NCBI RefSeq assembly: GCF_003206155.1
Contig: NZ_PZJV01000001.1
Coordinates: 1,383,298-1,447,297, forward strand
From: Salinicola halophilus
GTDB lineage: Bacteria > Pseudomonadota > Gammaproteobacteria > Pseudomonadales > Halomonadaceae
Length of the DNA: 64,000 bases
Direction of reading: 5' to 3'
Shown piece after piece: positions 48,049 through 56,200 of this stretch; positions within the stretch are counted from its first letter, which is position 1, and every line of letters begins with the position of its first letter. The notes beneath the pieces were generated by a model, which was not told the origin of the DNA, ran no database searches, and saw only the letters and a list, made by a program, of their open reading frames with translations. The translations under genes were made by a program, and so were the position numbers.

Positions 48049-48725
48049 GCCGATCCTTTTGCCGTGTCGGCCGCGACAGCCGAATCGGCGTCGCGATACC
48101 GGTAGGTCTTGGCGAGCATGACCAGACTCAGGCGGTCGCCCTGGACACTGAGCGTGAAGTCGTGAAGCGTGACGATCCGCGGCATCGCCGCCACCTCGGC
48201 CAGGAACGCGGCGATCGCGTGATAGCTGCCCTGGACCTGAATATCGAACGGCTGCTCGTAATAGAACGTCTGCGCCACGGCCGGGCGAAGCTTGATACTG
48301 TCGATGTCGAGCTGCTGCTCGCGGGCGGCGTCGCTGATGGCGTCGAGCAACGCCGGCACCTCGGCGTCCGAGGGCAGCATCTCCAGCGCATGATTCATGC
48401 GCACGCTCAGCTCGTCCCGCTGCGCGCGCATGTCGGGCAGGTTGACCGCCTGATAGGAGAGCGTCTCGAAACGTTCCAGCGCCTGAACCTCGTCGCGTGC
48501 CAGGCGGGCGTGAGCCTCTCGCGGCCCCGAGGCGAGCAGCCACTGCGTGGCCCAGACGGCAAGGGCGAATATCCCGAACGCCACGAGCCCCTGCAGCAGC
48601 GCCGGCCAACTCCCCGCCTCCTTGATATCCAGCTCGCGCCACGGCGTCTGACGCAGCTGCCGCCACTGCTCTCCCACACCGTGGCGAAGGCGCGTAAGCG
48701 CGGCGCTCCGTCCGAGTCGGCTCAT
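48045..48725 (-). CDS. pilO: Type IV pilus alignment protein PilO
   Basis: A 226-residue inner-membrane protein that pairs with PilN. It has a short cytoplasmic N-terminus, one membrane segment at about residues 45-65 (L-V-A-F-G-I-F-A-L-A-V-W), a coiled coil, and a ferredoxin-like periplasmic domain that ends with the L-x-x-F-x-L pattern. The overlap with pilP and pilN (ATGA on both sides) shows tight translational coupling. Confidence 0.93.
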   Translation of the reverse strand: MSRLGRSAALTRLRHGVGEQWRQLRQTPWRELDIKEAGSWPALLQGLVAFGIFALAVWATQWLLASGPREAHARLARDEVQALERFETLSYQAVNLPDMRAQRDELSVRMNHALEMLPSDAEVPALLDAISDAAREQQLDIDSIKLRPAVAQTFYYEQPFDIQVQGSYHAIAAFLAEVAAMPRIVTLHDFTLSVQGDRLSLVMLAKTYRYRDADSAVAADTAKGSA

Positions 48726-49417
48726 GGCGTCACCTCCGCCGGTGCGTCACTCGCGGTGCGTTCGTCGACGCTCATGTGGAACTGCTTGGGGGCGTTCGGG
48801 CCGTCGCCGGACTGGACGTCGGAGAGCAGCGGCGTAGCGAACACGTCGCTCTGCGCCAGCGCGCGCATCTGTGCCGAGACCTGCCGGTTGGCGCTGGCGA
48901 TGCCGCCGATCTCGAGCGTCTGCTCGCGTCGATCGAGCTCGGTGTAGACGACGCCGTCGACCAGCGTCGCGGCGAGCTGATCGAAAACGCGAACGGTGAG
49001 CGGCCGGCTGGCCTGGAGCTGCGTGATCAGCTCGATCTGCGAAAGCATGCGCTCCCGCAGGCGGCGAAAGTCTCGCACCGCCTCGATGTCACGACTGAGG
49101 GACTGGGTGTGGCGCTCGATCATCGCGATTCTCGCCTGCTGCGCCCGCAGCAGTGCCTGCTCGTGCTGAGCGACACCCCAGCCGACCAGCAGCCCCAGCA
49201 GGAGCGTGAGGACCAACGCTTGCTTGAAGCGACGCGTTCGCCGTTCGCGACGCCGCTCCCGCCACGGCATCAGGTTGATGGAGATACCCGCCTGTCGTGT
49301 ACGCCCGTCACCGTTTGCGGTGTGCGCGGTGCCGAAGAGCGCTTCCTCCGACGCCGATGGGTCGTCGCCTCGTGAACGATCTGCCTGCCGATCGGCCGGC
49401 CTGTCCAGCGTCTTCAT
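48722..49417 (-). CDS. pilN: Type IV pilus alignment protein PilN with N-terminal extension
   Basis: A 231-residue inner-membrane protein of the PilMNO platform. The PilM-binding peptide I-N-L-M-P-W-R lies at residues 47-53, followed by a basic stretch, a membrane segment at about 67-84 and a coiled coil with ferredoxin-like domain. In most relatives that peptide is at the very N-terminus; here 46 residues, rich in D and R, precede it. The start overlaps the pilM stop by 4 bases, which supports it being real. Otherwise the protein is normal. Confidence 0.92.
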   Translation of the reverse strand: MKTLDRPADRQADRSRGDDPSASEEALFGTAHTANGDGRTRQAGISINLMPWRERRRERRTRRFKQALVLTLLLGLLVGWGVAQHEQALLRAQQARIAMIERHTQSLSRDIEAVRDFRRLRERMLSQIELITQLQASRPLTVRVFDQLAATLVDGVVYTELDRREQTLEIGGIASANRQVSAQMRALAQSDVFATPLLSDVQSGDGPNAPKQFHMSVDERTASDAPAEVTP

Positions 49418-50472
49418 CGAGGCCCCCGCATGGCGAGACCGCAGGCGGTGAGCATCGCCGGCGCATCGGCGGTGAGTGCGCCGCGGTCGACTCCGGCGCC
49501 CACGCGCATGTTGGCGAAGGGATTGGCGAGAATCGACTCGAGCCCGCTCTGGGCCCGGAGCCGTTCGGCGAAGCCCGGCAGGGCGCTCGACCCGCCGGCG
49601 AGGACGAGATGACGGATCTCCTCCTGCCCCGCCGCGGTGTAGTAAAGCTGTAGCGAACGACCGATGTGCTGAATCAGGGTATCGATGAAGGGCATCAGCA
49701 CCCGCTGCTGATACTCCTCGGGGAGACCGCCGCGCTTCTTGGCGCGCCCGGCCTCCTCGAAGCTCATGGCGTAGCGCTTGCTGATCGCATCGGTCAGCTG
49801 ACGCCCGCCGCAGAGATTGTCGCGACTGTAGACGATGCGACCGCCCTTCAAGACGTTGAAGGCGCAGAGGTTGGCGCCGATGTCCACCAGCGCCGTGGCA
49901 TCGTCGCCGGGCACGTCGATCTGGGTCGCGATTTCCTGCCAGACTCGCTCGAGAGCGAACCCCTCGACATCCACCGCCACCACCTCGAGACCGGCCTCTT
50001 CCAGCGTCGCGGTGAGGGTTTCGATGTCCTGCATGCGACAGGCGACCAGCAGCACTTCCTGCTGATCGTCGTAGCGCCCGCGCGAGCCCAGCCGCTGAAA
50101 GTCGAACGCCACTTCATTGAGCGGAAACGGCACGTACTTCTCGGACTCCATCTGGATTCGCGCTTCGATGTCGTCGTCGCTGAGCGAAGCGGGCAGCGTC
50201 AGTGTGCGGGTAATGGCGGCCGAGTTCGGCACCGCGACCACCGCCTGACGGGATTTGAGACTCGCGTGCTCCAGGGCCCGATTGAGGGTGTCGACGACTT
50301 CGGCGCGGTCACGAATTCGACGCTCGATGACGGCCCCTTCGCTCAGCGGCCGGACGGCGTAGCTGTCGATGCGAAAACTGTCGCCCTGCCGCTCGAGCTC
50401 CAGCAGCTTGACGGTGGCGGAAGTGATGTCGACTCCCACCAGCCCTTTCGGGGACCTTTTCAAGCGCAGCAC
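49414..50472 (-). CDS. pilM: Type IV pilus assembly ATPase-like protein PilM
   Basis: A 352-residue cytoplasmic actin-like protein that binds the PilN N-terminal peptide. The actin/FtsA fold signatures are visible: G-V-D-I-T-S-A-T-V-K-L-L at residues 13-24, A-T-A-L-V-D-I-G-A-N at about 190-199 and L-V-L-A-G-G-S-S-A-L-P-G at about 290-301. It is first in the pilMNOPQ operon, divergent from mrcA, the same as in Pseudomonas. Confidence 0.96.
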   Translation of the reverse strand: MLRLKRSPKGLVGVDITSATVKLLELERQGDSFRIDSYAVRPLSEGAVIERRIRDRAEVVDTLNRALEHASLKSRQAVVAVPNSAAITRTLTLPASLSDDDIEARIQMESEKYVPFPLNEVAFDFQRLGSRGRYDDQQEVLLVACRMQDIETLTATLEEAGLEVVAVDVEGFALERVWQEIATQIDVPGDDATALVDIGANLCAFNVLKGGRIVYSRDNLCGGRQLTDAISKRYAMSFEEAGRAKKRGGLPEEYQQRVLMPFIDTLIQHIGRSLQLYYTAAGQEEIRHLVLAGGSSALPGFAERLRAQSGLESILANPFANMRVGAGVDRGALTADAPAMLTACGLAMRGPR

Positions 50473-50614
50473 TGTCGTACCTCGTCACGGCCCGGGAAAC
50501 CTGAGGTCTTATAACGGCCACACCGGGATCGACTTGAGACGTTTCGTTACCGTTATTCCACGTAACTTGCAGGAAGCGCGCTCTGTGAAACTGGCCCCGG
50601 CTGTGTCGCGTCCA

Positions 50615-50620
50615 TATAAT
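50615..50620 (+). promoter_or_regulatory. -10 element of mrcA
   Basis: A perfect TATAAT lies 107 bases upstream of the mrcA start in the pilM-mrcA divergent spacer. No good -35 is visible at the right distance. Confidence 0.45.
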
Positions 50621-50727
50621 GCCCGCAGTTTTTGTTACCCCGAGCGTCGACGCGGCGACGCGCGCTCACCCGCGGCCACGCCCACCCACGGCCGGATCGC
50701 CACCAGCCAAGGAATCACGCGCTAACC

Positions 50728-53250
50728 ATGAAGCTCTTCACCCGCCTACTCACGACCGTGTTCTGGCTGATCGTCTCGCTGGGTACCGGCGCCGTGCTGG
50801 CGGTCGTCGGCGCCGCGCTCTACTTCGCGCCCGGGCTTCCCGACGTCCATCAGCTGCAGAACTACGAGCTGCAGACGCCGCTTCGGATCTACACCGAGGA
50901 CGACAAGCTGATCGGCGAGTACGGGGAAGAACGTCGCCTGCCGGTGAGTTTCGATGAAATTCCCAAGCCGCTGATCGACGCCCTGCTGGCCGCCGAGGAT
51001 GCGAGCTTCTTCACGCACCCCGGCGTCGACCCCAAGGGACTCGCCCGTGCCGCGGTCGAACTCGCCTCCTCGGGCGATATCCAGTCCGGGGGCAGCACCA
51101 TCACCATGCAGGTCGCCCGTAACTACCTGCTGACGCTCGATCAGACCTTCACCCGCAAGATTCGCGAGATCCTGCTGGCGCTGCAGATGGAGCAGATTCT
51201 CGACAAGGACCAGATCCTCGAGCTCTACGTCAACAAGATCTATCTGGGGCATCGCTCCTACGGCGTGGCGGCGGCGGCCAACACCTATTACGGCAAACCG
51301 CTGAGCGAACTTACCCTGCCGCAGTTCGCGATGATCGCTGGGCTGCCCAAGGCGCCCTCGAACTTCAACCCGCTGGCGAACCCGGAACGCGCGCTGATTC
51401 GGCGCAACTGGATCCTCTATCGCATGCGCGAGCTCGGCTCCATCGATCAGGCGAGCTACGACGAGGCGGTCAAGGCCCCCATCACGGCCAGCCGACACAT
51501 CGCTCAGGCCGAAGTCGACGCGCCCTATGTCGCCGAAATGGCGCGCGCCTACGCGGTCGAGCGCTTCGGTGACAAGGCCTATACCGACAACGTGCGCATT
51601 ACCACGACGCTCGACAGCCGCCGCCAGACCCTGGCGCGCGATGCGCTGGTACAGGGCTTGATCGATTACGACACCCGCCACGGGTGGCGCGGTGCGGAGG
51701 AGCAGGACGTACCGCCGAGCCTGGTCGAAGCCCAGGACCGCACCGAGCGCCAGGGTCTCGAGGAGGAGCTCTCGGAATCGCCGGAGGTCATCCAGACCGC
51801 GCGACAGGCCGCACAGAGCAGCCAGGCGACGATCGAAGGCGTCGACGGTGACGTGAGCAACTGGCTCAAGGTGCTCGAGCGCACGCCGGACTTCGGCCCG
51901 CTGCACCCGGCGATCGTCATCGGGACGGATGGCCGCGAGATGCGCGTCCTCGACGCCGACGGCGACGTCATCACGCTCGGCTGGGACGGCTTGAGCTGGG
52001 CGCGCGAGTACAAGAGCGCCAAATGGCGTGGCGGCGAACCGGCCAACGCCGCTGCCATCGCCGATCGGGGTGATCTGGTCCGCATCATCCAGGATGGCGA
52101 TCAGTGGCGGCTGTCTCAGCGCCCGGGCGCCGAGGGGGCGATCGTCGTGCTCGACCCCAAGACCGGGGCGATCGAGGCGCTGCAAGGCGGTTTCAGCTTC
52201 GCCGCCAGCAAGTTCAACCGGGCGATCCAGGCCCAGCGTCAGGTCGGCTCCAACTTCAAGCCGTTCGTCTATCTCGCCGCCCTCCAGGAAGGCGGCATGA
52301 CGGCGGCGACGATCATCAACGACGCCCCCATCGTCATGTCACAGTACAGCGGCGAGGACTGGCGCCCGGAGAACGCCGAACAGCGCTTCCAGGGGCCCAC
52401 ACGGCTTCGCGTCGGTCTCTACACCTCGCGCAACCTGGTGACGATCCGCGTGCTGCAGTCGCTGGGGCTCGACCGCGCGCTCGATTTCCTCGAGCGCTTC
52501 GGCTTCTCTCGGGATCGTCTGCCCCACGGGCTGTCACTCGCGCTGGGCAGCGCCTCACTGACGCCGCTGGAGATCGCCAACGCCTACGCGGTGCTCGCCA
52601 ACGGCGGTTTCCAGGTCTCGCCGTGGTACATCCAGCAGATCACCCAGGGCAGCCAGAACACTGTGGTCGAAGAGGCCAACCCGGTGGTGGCGTGTCGCGA
52701 CTGCGCCCCGGACGCCACCCGGACCGAGGTCGACGGCGAACCCCGGCGCGTGGCACCCCGCGTGGTCGACGAGGATGCGCTCTACATCCTGCGCAGCATT
52801 CTGCGAGACGTGATCGAACGCGGCACCGGCCGCGCCGCGCTCTCCCTCGACCGTGGCGATATCGTCGGCAAGACGGGTACCACCAACGACCAGCGCGACG
52901 CCTGGTTCTCGGGTTTCAACGACTCGCTGGTGACGACCGTCTGGGTGGGCAAGGACGACAACACCACGACCGCCGAGTACGGTGCCCAGGCCGCGCTGCC
53001 GATCTGGAAGGGATTCATGGGCCCGGCACTCGAAGGAACGCCGGAGTCCGTGCCGCCGCGTCCGGAGAGCATCGTCAGCGTGCGCATCGACCCGGATAGC
53101 GGCAAGCGGCTCCACGACGATCAGCCCGGTGGCATCAGCGAGATCTTCCGCCGCGACAACATTCCGGCCTATCAGCCCCGCAGCATGCGCCCCGAGCTCG
53201 AGGACGAAAGCGGCTCCCAGGGCACCGGGACCTACGAAGCGATTTTCTAG
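50728..53250 (+). CDS. mrcA: Penicillin-binding protein 1A (bifunctional)
   Basis: An 840-residue class A PBP that polymerises and cross-links peptidoglycan in the periplasm. It has an N-terminal membrane anchor (about 10-32), the glycosyltransferase domain with E-D-A-S-F-F-T-H-P-G-V-D at about 89-100 and Q-S-G-G-S-T-I-T-M-Q-V-A-R-N, an OB-like insert, and the transpeptidase with S-x-x-K in G-S-N-F-K-P-F, S-R-N, and K-T-G-T-T near residue 715. The ATG at 50728 was chosen because it begins directly before the anchor. It is divergent from pilM, as in pseudomonads. Confidence 0.96.
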   Translation: MKLFTRLLTTVFWLIVSLGTGAVLAVVGAALYFAPGLPDVHQLQNYELQTPLRIYTEDDKLIGEYGEERRLPVSFDEIPKPLIDALLAAEDASFFTHPGVDPKGLARAAVELASSGDIQSGGSTITMQVARNYLLTLDQTFTRKIREILLALQMEQILDKDQILELYVNKIYLGHRSYGVAAAANTYYGKPLSELTLPQFAMIAGLPKAPSNFNPLANPERALIRRNWILYRMRELGSIDQASYDEAVKAPITASRHIAQAEVDAPYVAEMARAYAVERFGDKAYTDNVRITTTLDSRRQTLARDALVQGLIDYDTRHGWRGAEEQDVPPSLVEAQDRTERQGLEEELSESPEVIQTARQAAQSSQATIEGVDGDVSNWLKVLERTPDFGPLHPAIVIGTDGREMRVLDADGDVITLGWDGLSWAREYKSAKWRGGEPANAAAIADRGDLVRIIQDGDQWRLSQRPGAEGAIVVLDPKTGAIEALQGGFSFAASKFNRAIQAQRQVGSNFKPFVYLAALQEGGMTAATIINDAPIVMSQYSGEDWRPENAEQRFQGPTRLRVGLYTSRNLVTIRVLQSLGLDRALDFLERFGFSRDRLPHGLSLALGSASLTPLEIANAYAVLANGGFQVSPWYIQQITQGSQNTVVEEANPVVACRDCAPDATRTEVDGEPRRVAPRVVDEDALYILRSILRDVIERGTGRAALSLDRGDIVGKTGTTNDQRDAWFSGFNDSLVTTVWVGKDDNTTTAEYGAQAALPIWKGFMGPALEGTPESVPPRPESIVSVRIDPDSGKRLHDDQPGGISEIFRRDNIPAYQPRSMRPELEDESGSQGTGTYEAIF

Positions 53251-53335
53251 CGGTTTCCGCCCGGGGCACGACGCCTCGGGCGGGGTTCACTCATCTATCC
53301 AGGCTACCGACCGTTGCCACGCCGAGAGAGACGTC

Positions 53336-54082
53336 ATGCCCCTGCCCCGCTGTCGATGGCTGCTCCTGTCCGGCTGTCTGCTATCGGTATCCGCCCCTGC
53401 CGATCTTTTCTATGCACCACCGGCCCCGGATGACGACGCCCCTAACTTCAGCGGCAGTGCGGAGCTCGGCTATACCCGGCTGACCGGCAACACCGAAACC
53501 CAGACGCTGCTCGCACGGGGCCGCCTGACCTGGCTCACGGGACGGTTCACGCACACCTTCCGCGCCGAGACGCGAAGCGTTCAGGACCACGACGACACGA
53601 CCTCCGAGCGCTACCTCGCCGCGGCCCGCGAGCGCTACGAGCTCGCCGACGACAACTATCTGTTCGGCTTTGCCCGCTGGGAGCGCGACCGCTTCAGCGG
53701 CTATGACTCGCAGCTCACGACCATCGCCGGCTACGGCCGCCAGCTGCTGACCGGCCCGACGCATACGCTGTCGGCGGAAGCCGGCCCCGGCTATCGTCAC
53801 GACGCTTACGCCGAAGGCGGCAGCGACAACCTGCCGCTGGCCTACGCCGCGCTGGACTATACCTACAACTTCAGCGACGACATCTCCTTCGAGCAGGAGA
53901 TGTCCGCGGAAGCGACCCATATCAGCGTGACCACCCGATCGCTGTCGACCATCACCTCTCAGCTCAACTCGCACCTCGCCCTGCGCGTCGCCTACGACGT
54001 CAAGAGCAACACGCACCCGCCGCCGGACGCCTCCGCCCGCACCGACACCACGACGTCGGTCTCGGTGCTCTACAGCTGGTGA
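53336..54082 (+). CDS. DUF481 outer-membrane protein
   Basis: A 248-residue protein with a signal peptide (about 1-22, ending S-A-P-A) and a beta-barrel pattern of alternating aromatic and polar residues. The DUF481 hallmarks are present: S-A-E-L-G-Y-T-R-L-T-G-N-T-E-T-Q-T-L at about 37-54, a series of Y/F-ended strands, and a C-terminal Tyr-Ser-Trp. The barrel size suggests about 12 strands. Function is unknown; some members respond to salt. It follows mrcA by 85 bases. Confidence 0.88.
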   Translation: MPLPRCRWLLLSGCLLSVSAPADLFYAPPAPDDDAPNFSGSAELGYTRLTGNTETQTLLARGRLTWLTGRFTHTFRAETRSVQDHDDTTSERYLAAARERYELADDNYLFGFARWERDRFSGYDSQLTTIAGYGRQLLTGPTHTLSAEAGPGYRHDAYAEGGSDNLPLAYAALDYTYNFSDDISFEQEMSAEATHISVTTRSLSTITSQLNSHLALRVAYDVKSNTHPPPDASARTDTTTSVSVLYSW

Positions 54083-54137
54083 GCGAACGACGCTGATCGA
54101 TGCGCGCTGATCGATATCGTCTTGTCCCCCCAACGTA

Positions 54138-54175
54138 AAACGACGCTGCCGCCCCTCGGGGCGGCAGCGTCGTTT
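54138..54175. terminator. Bidirectional terminator
   Basis: AAACGACGCTGCCGCCCC and its exact complement form an 18-base stem with a two-base loop. It is flanked by A- and T-runs and lies between the convergent DUF481 and malic enzyme genes. Confidence 0.9.
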
Positions 54176-54202
54176 GCGTGGCGCTGGGCGAGACGCTCGG
54201 CG

Positions 54203-55471
54203 CTAGCCGTAGATCTCGTCGACGCTTTTCAGCGGGTAGTGCGCCGGATAAGGCTTGGTCGCCACACCGGTTTCCACCGCTGCCTGGGCGACCGCCGCCG
54301 GAATGCGCTCGAGCAGGCGTGAATCCACCGGCGTGGGGATGATGTAGCCGCGTCCGAACTCGAGCGAGTTCAGCTCGTAGGCGTCGAGCACCTCTTGGGT
54401 CACCGACTCCCGCGCGATGTCCTTGAGCGCGTGGACCGCGGCGATCTTCATCGCTTCGTTGATCGCGGAGGCGCGAACGTCCAGCGCTCCGCGGAAGATG
54501 AACGGAAAGCCGAGGACGTTGTTGACCTGGTTGGGATAGTCGGAGCGTCCAGTGCCCATGATCACGTCGTCGCGGGTCTGGTGGGCGAGATCCGGGTGAA
54601 TCTCCGGATCCGGATTGGAGCAGGCGAAGACGATCGGGTTGGCCGCCATCGTCTTGAGCTGCTCCGGCGAGAGCAGATCCGGCCCCGAGAGGCCGACGAA
54701 AACGTCGGCGCCGTCGATGGCGTCATCCAACGTGCGCAGCTCGGTCGCCGTGGCGAACTGGGCCTTGTAGTCGTTGAGGTCGTCGCGACCGCTGTGAATC
54801 ACGCCCTTGCGGTCGAGCATGTAGAGATTCTCGGCGCGAGCACCGCACTCGATCAGTAGCTTCATGCAGGCGATCGCCGCCGAGCCCGCCCCCAGGCAGA
54901 CGATGCGCGCCGACTCCAGCCGTTTACCGGCAATGTCCAGCGCGTTGAGCAGCCCCGCGGCGGTGACGATCGCCGTGCCGTGCTGATCGTCGTGAAAGAC
55001 CGGGATATTGCAGCGCGACTTCAACGCGGCTTCGATCTCGAAGCACTCCGGCGCCTTGATGTCCTCGAGATTGATACCGCCCCAGGTGTTGGCGATGTTC
55101 GCCACGGTATCGATGAAGGCCTGCGGGGAGTCTGCTTCGACTTCGATGTCGACGGCGTTGATGCCGGCGAAACGCTTGAACAACACCCCCTTGCCTTCCA
55201 TTACCGGCTTGCTCGCCAGCGGCCCGAGATTACCCAGCCCCAGAATGGCGCTGCCGTCGGATACGACGGCGACGAGATTGCCCTTGCCGGTGTAGCGATA
55301 GGCGTTTTCCGGATCGGCGGCGATTTCGCGGCACGGTTCGGCCACGCCCGGGCTGTAGGCCAGGGCGAGGTGCTTGGCGGTTTCCGTGGGCTTGGTGATC
55401 TCCACCGAGAGTTTTCCGGGGATCGGCTTGGCGTGGTAGTCGAGCGCCGCCTGTCGCTTGTCGTCACTCAT
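54203..55471 (-). CDS. maeB: Malic enzyme, short form
   Basis: Oxidatively decarboxylates malate to pyruvate with NAD(P). The 422-residue chain corresponds to the malic domain alone, without the phosphotransacetylase-like half that E. coli MaeB (about 759 residues) carries. It has A-Y-S-P-G-V-A-E-P-C at about 38-47, D-G-S-A-I-L-G-L-G-N-L-G at about 71-82 and the NAD(P)-binding G-A-G-S-A-A-I-A at about 194-201. The position between mrcA and rpmE is the same as in Pseudomonas. Confidence 0.94.
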   Translation of the reverse strand: MSDDKRQAALDYHAKPIPGKLSVEITKPTETAKHLALAYSPGVAEPCREIAADPENAYRYTGKGNLVAVVSDGSAILGLGNLGPLASKPVMEGKGVLFKRFAGINAVDIEVEADSPQAFIDTVANIANTWGGINLEDIKAPECFEIEAALKSRCNIPVFHDDQHGTAIVTAAGLLNALDIAGKRLESARIVCLGAGSAAIACMKLLIECGARAENLYMLDRKGVIHSGRDDLNDYKAQFATATELRTLDDAIDGADVFVGLSGPDLLSPEQLKTMAANPIVFACSNPDPEIHPDLAHQTRDDVIMGTGRSDYPNQVNNVLGFPFIFRGALDVRASAINEAMKIAAVHALKDIARESVTQEVLDAYELNSLEFGRGYIIPTPVDSRLLERIPAAVAQAAVETGVATKPYPAHYPLKSVDEIYG

Positions 55472-55684
55472 TTGATGATGTCCGTATTGGGCAGAAGTGC
55501 GACCAAGCCTATAGAAAAACCCCTACCCTCACAATCTTACGACTTGTTCGCTTTTAACGATTTTTAATCGCCCGTTTGAAACTTTTGGAGCCATTTGGCA
55601 ACACTTATACATGTCTTCTCGAGCATAACGCTTTGCTTATCGCTGCCGCTCGCTAGAGATGCCACGCCGAACGACGGGCACAAA

Positions 55685-55709
55685 AAAGCCCGCCATGATG
55701 GCGGGCTTT
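55685..55709 (-). terminator. Terminator of rpmE
   Basis: On the minus strand AAAGCCCGCCAT and ATGGCGGGCTTT pair around one base and are followed by a run of T (the plus-strand A-run at 55682-55687). It lies 34 bases after the rpmE stop. Confidence 0.85.
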
Positions 55710-55742
55710 CCGATCGACGCTCGATGGCGTCGATAGTCAGGC

Positions 55743-55955
55743 TCAGTTGCTGCGAACGGCACCGAAGCGCTTGTTGAAGCGCTCGACGCGGCCACCAGTG
55801 GTCGCCTGCTTCTGCTTGCCGGTGTAGAACGGGTGGCACTGCGAGCAGACGTCGAGATCGAAGCCGTGGTTCGCCGTGGTGCCGACCGAGTGGGTCGCGC
55901 CACAGGAACAGGTCGCCGTGACTTTGTTGTACTCAGGATGGATAGCCTGTTTCAT
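55743..55955 (-). CDS. rpmE: Ribosomal protein bL31
   Basis: A 70-residue large-subunit protein of the zinc-binding (C+) type, with Cys at about 16 and 18 (C-S-C-G) and 37 and 40 ([10 protein letters not shown]). The Cys form is the primary copy normally used under zinc-replete conditions. The start at 55955 gives the usual M-K-Q-A-I-H-P-E-Y. It is divergent from priA, as in E. coli and Pseudomonas. Confidence 0.97.
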   Translation of the reverse strand: MKQAIHPEYNKVTATCSCGATHSVGTTANHGFDLDVCSQCHPFYTGKQKQATTGGRVERFNKRFGAVRSN

Positions 55956-56200
55956 CGTGAAGCCTCGCTTTGCGGTGTACCGCCACCTGATCGTCTGCCA
56001 GGCACCGTACACGGATTAGGAAGTAGCGGTTAACTCCCGCGGGACCGGCACGCCTAGAATCCCGAAGTCGTCGTCATGAGCGTATAATTCGCTCGCGCCG
56101 TCAGCGATACCGATCATCGCGATCGCTGAAAACCCCGGATAAAAGACGCATCCTACGTCGGAAGGCGCGATATTTTAGCAGCATTCTCCATGGAGGCCAA

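Noticed and set aside
54203-55471. Malic enzyme as a truncated gene
   Set aside because: The 422-residue form is a known complete type lacking the phosphotransacetylase-like domain; the reading frame ends normally near a terminator.
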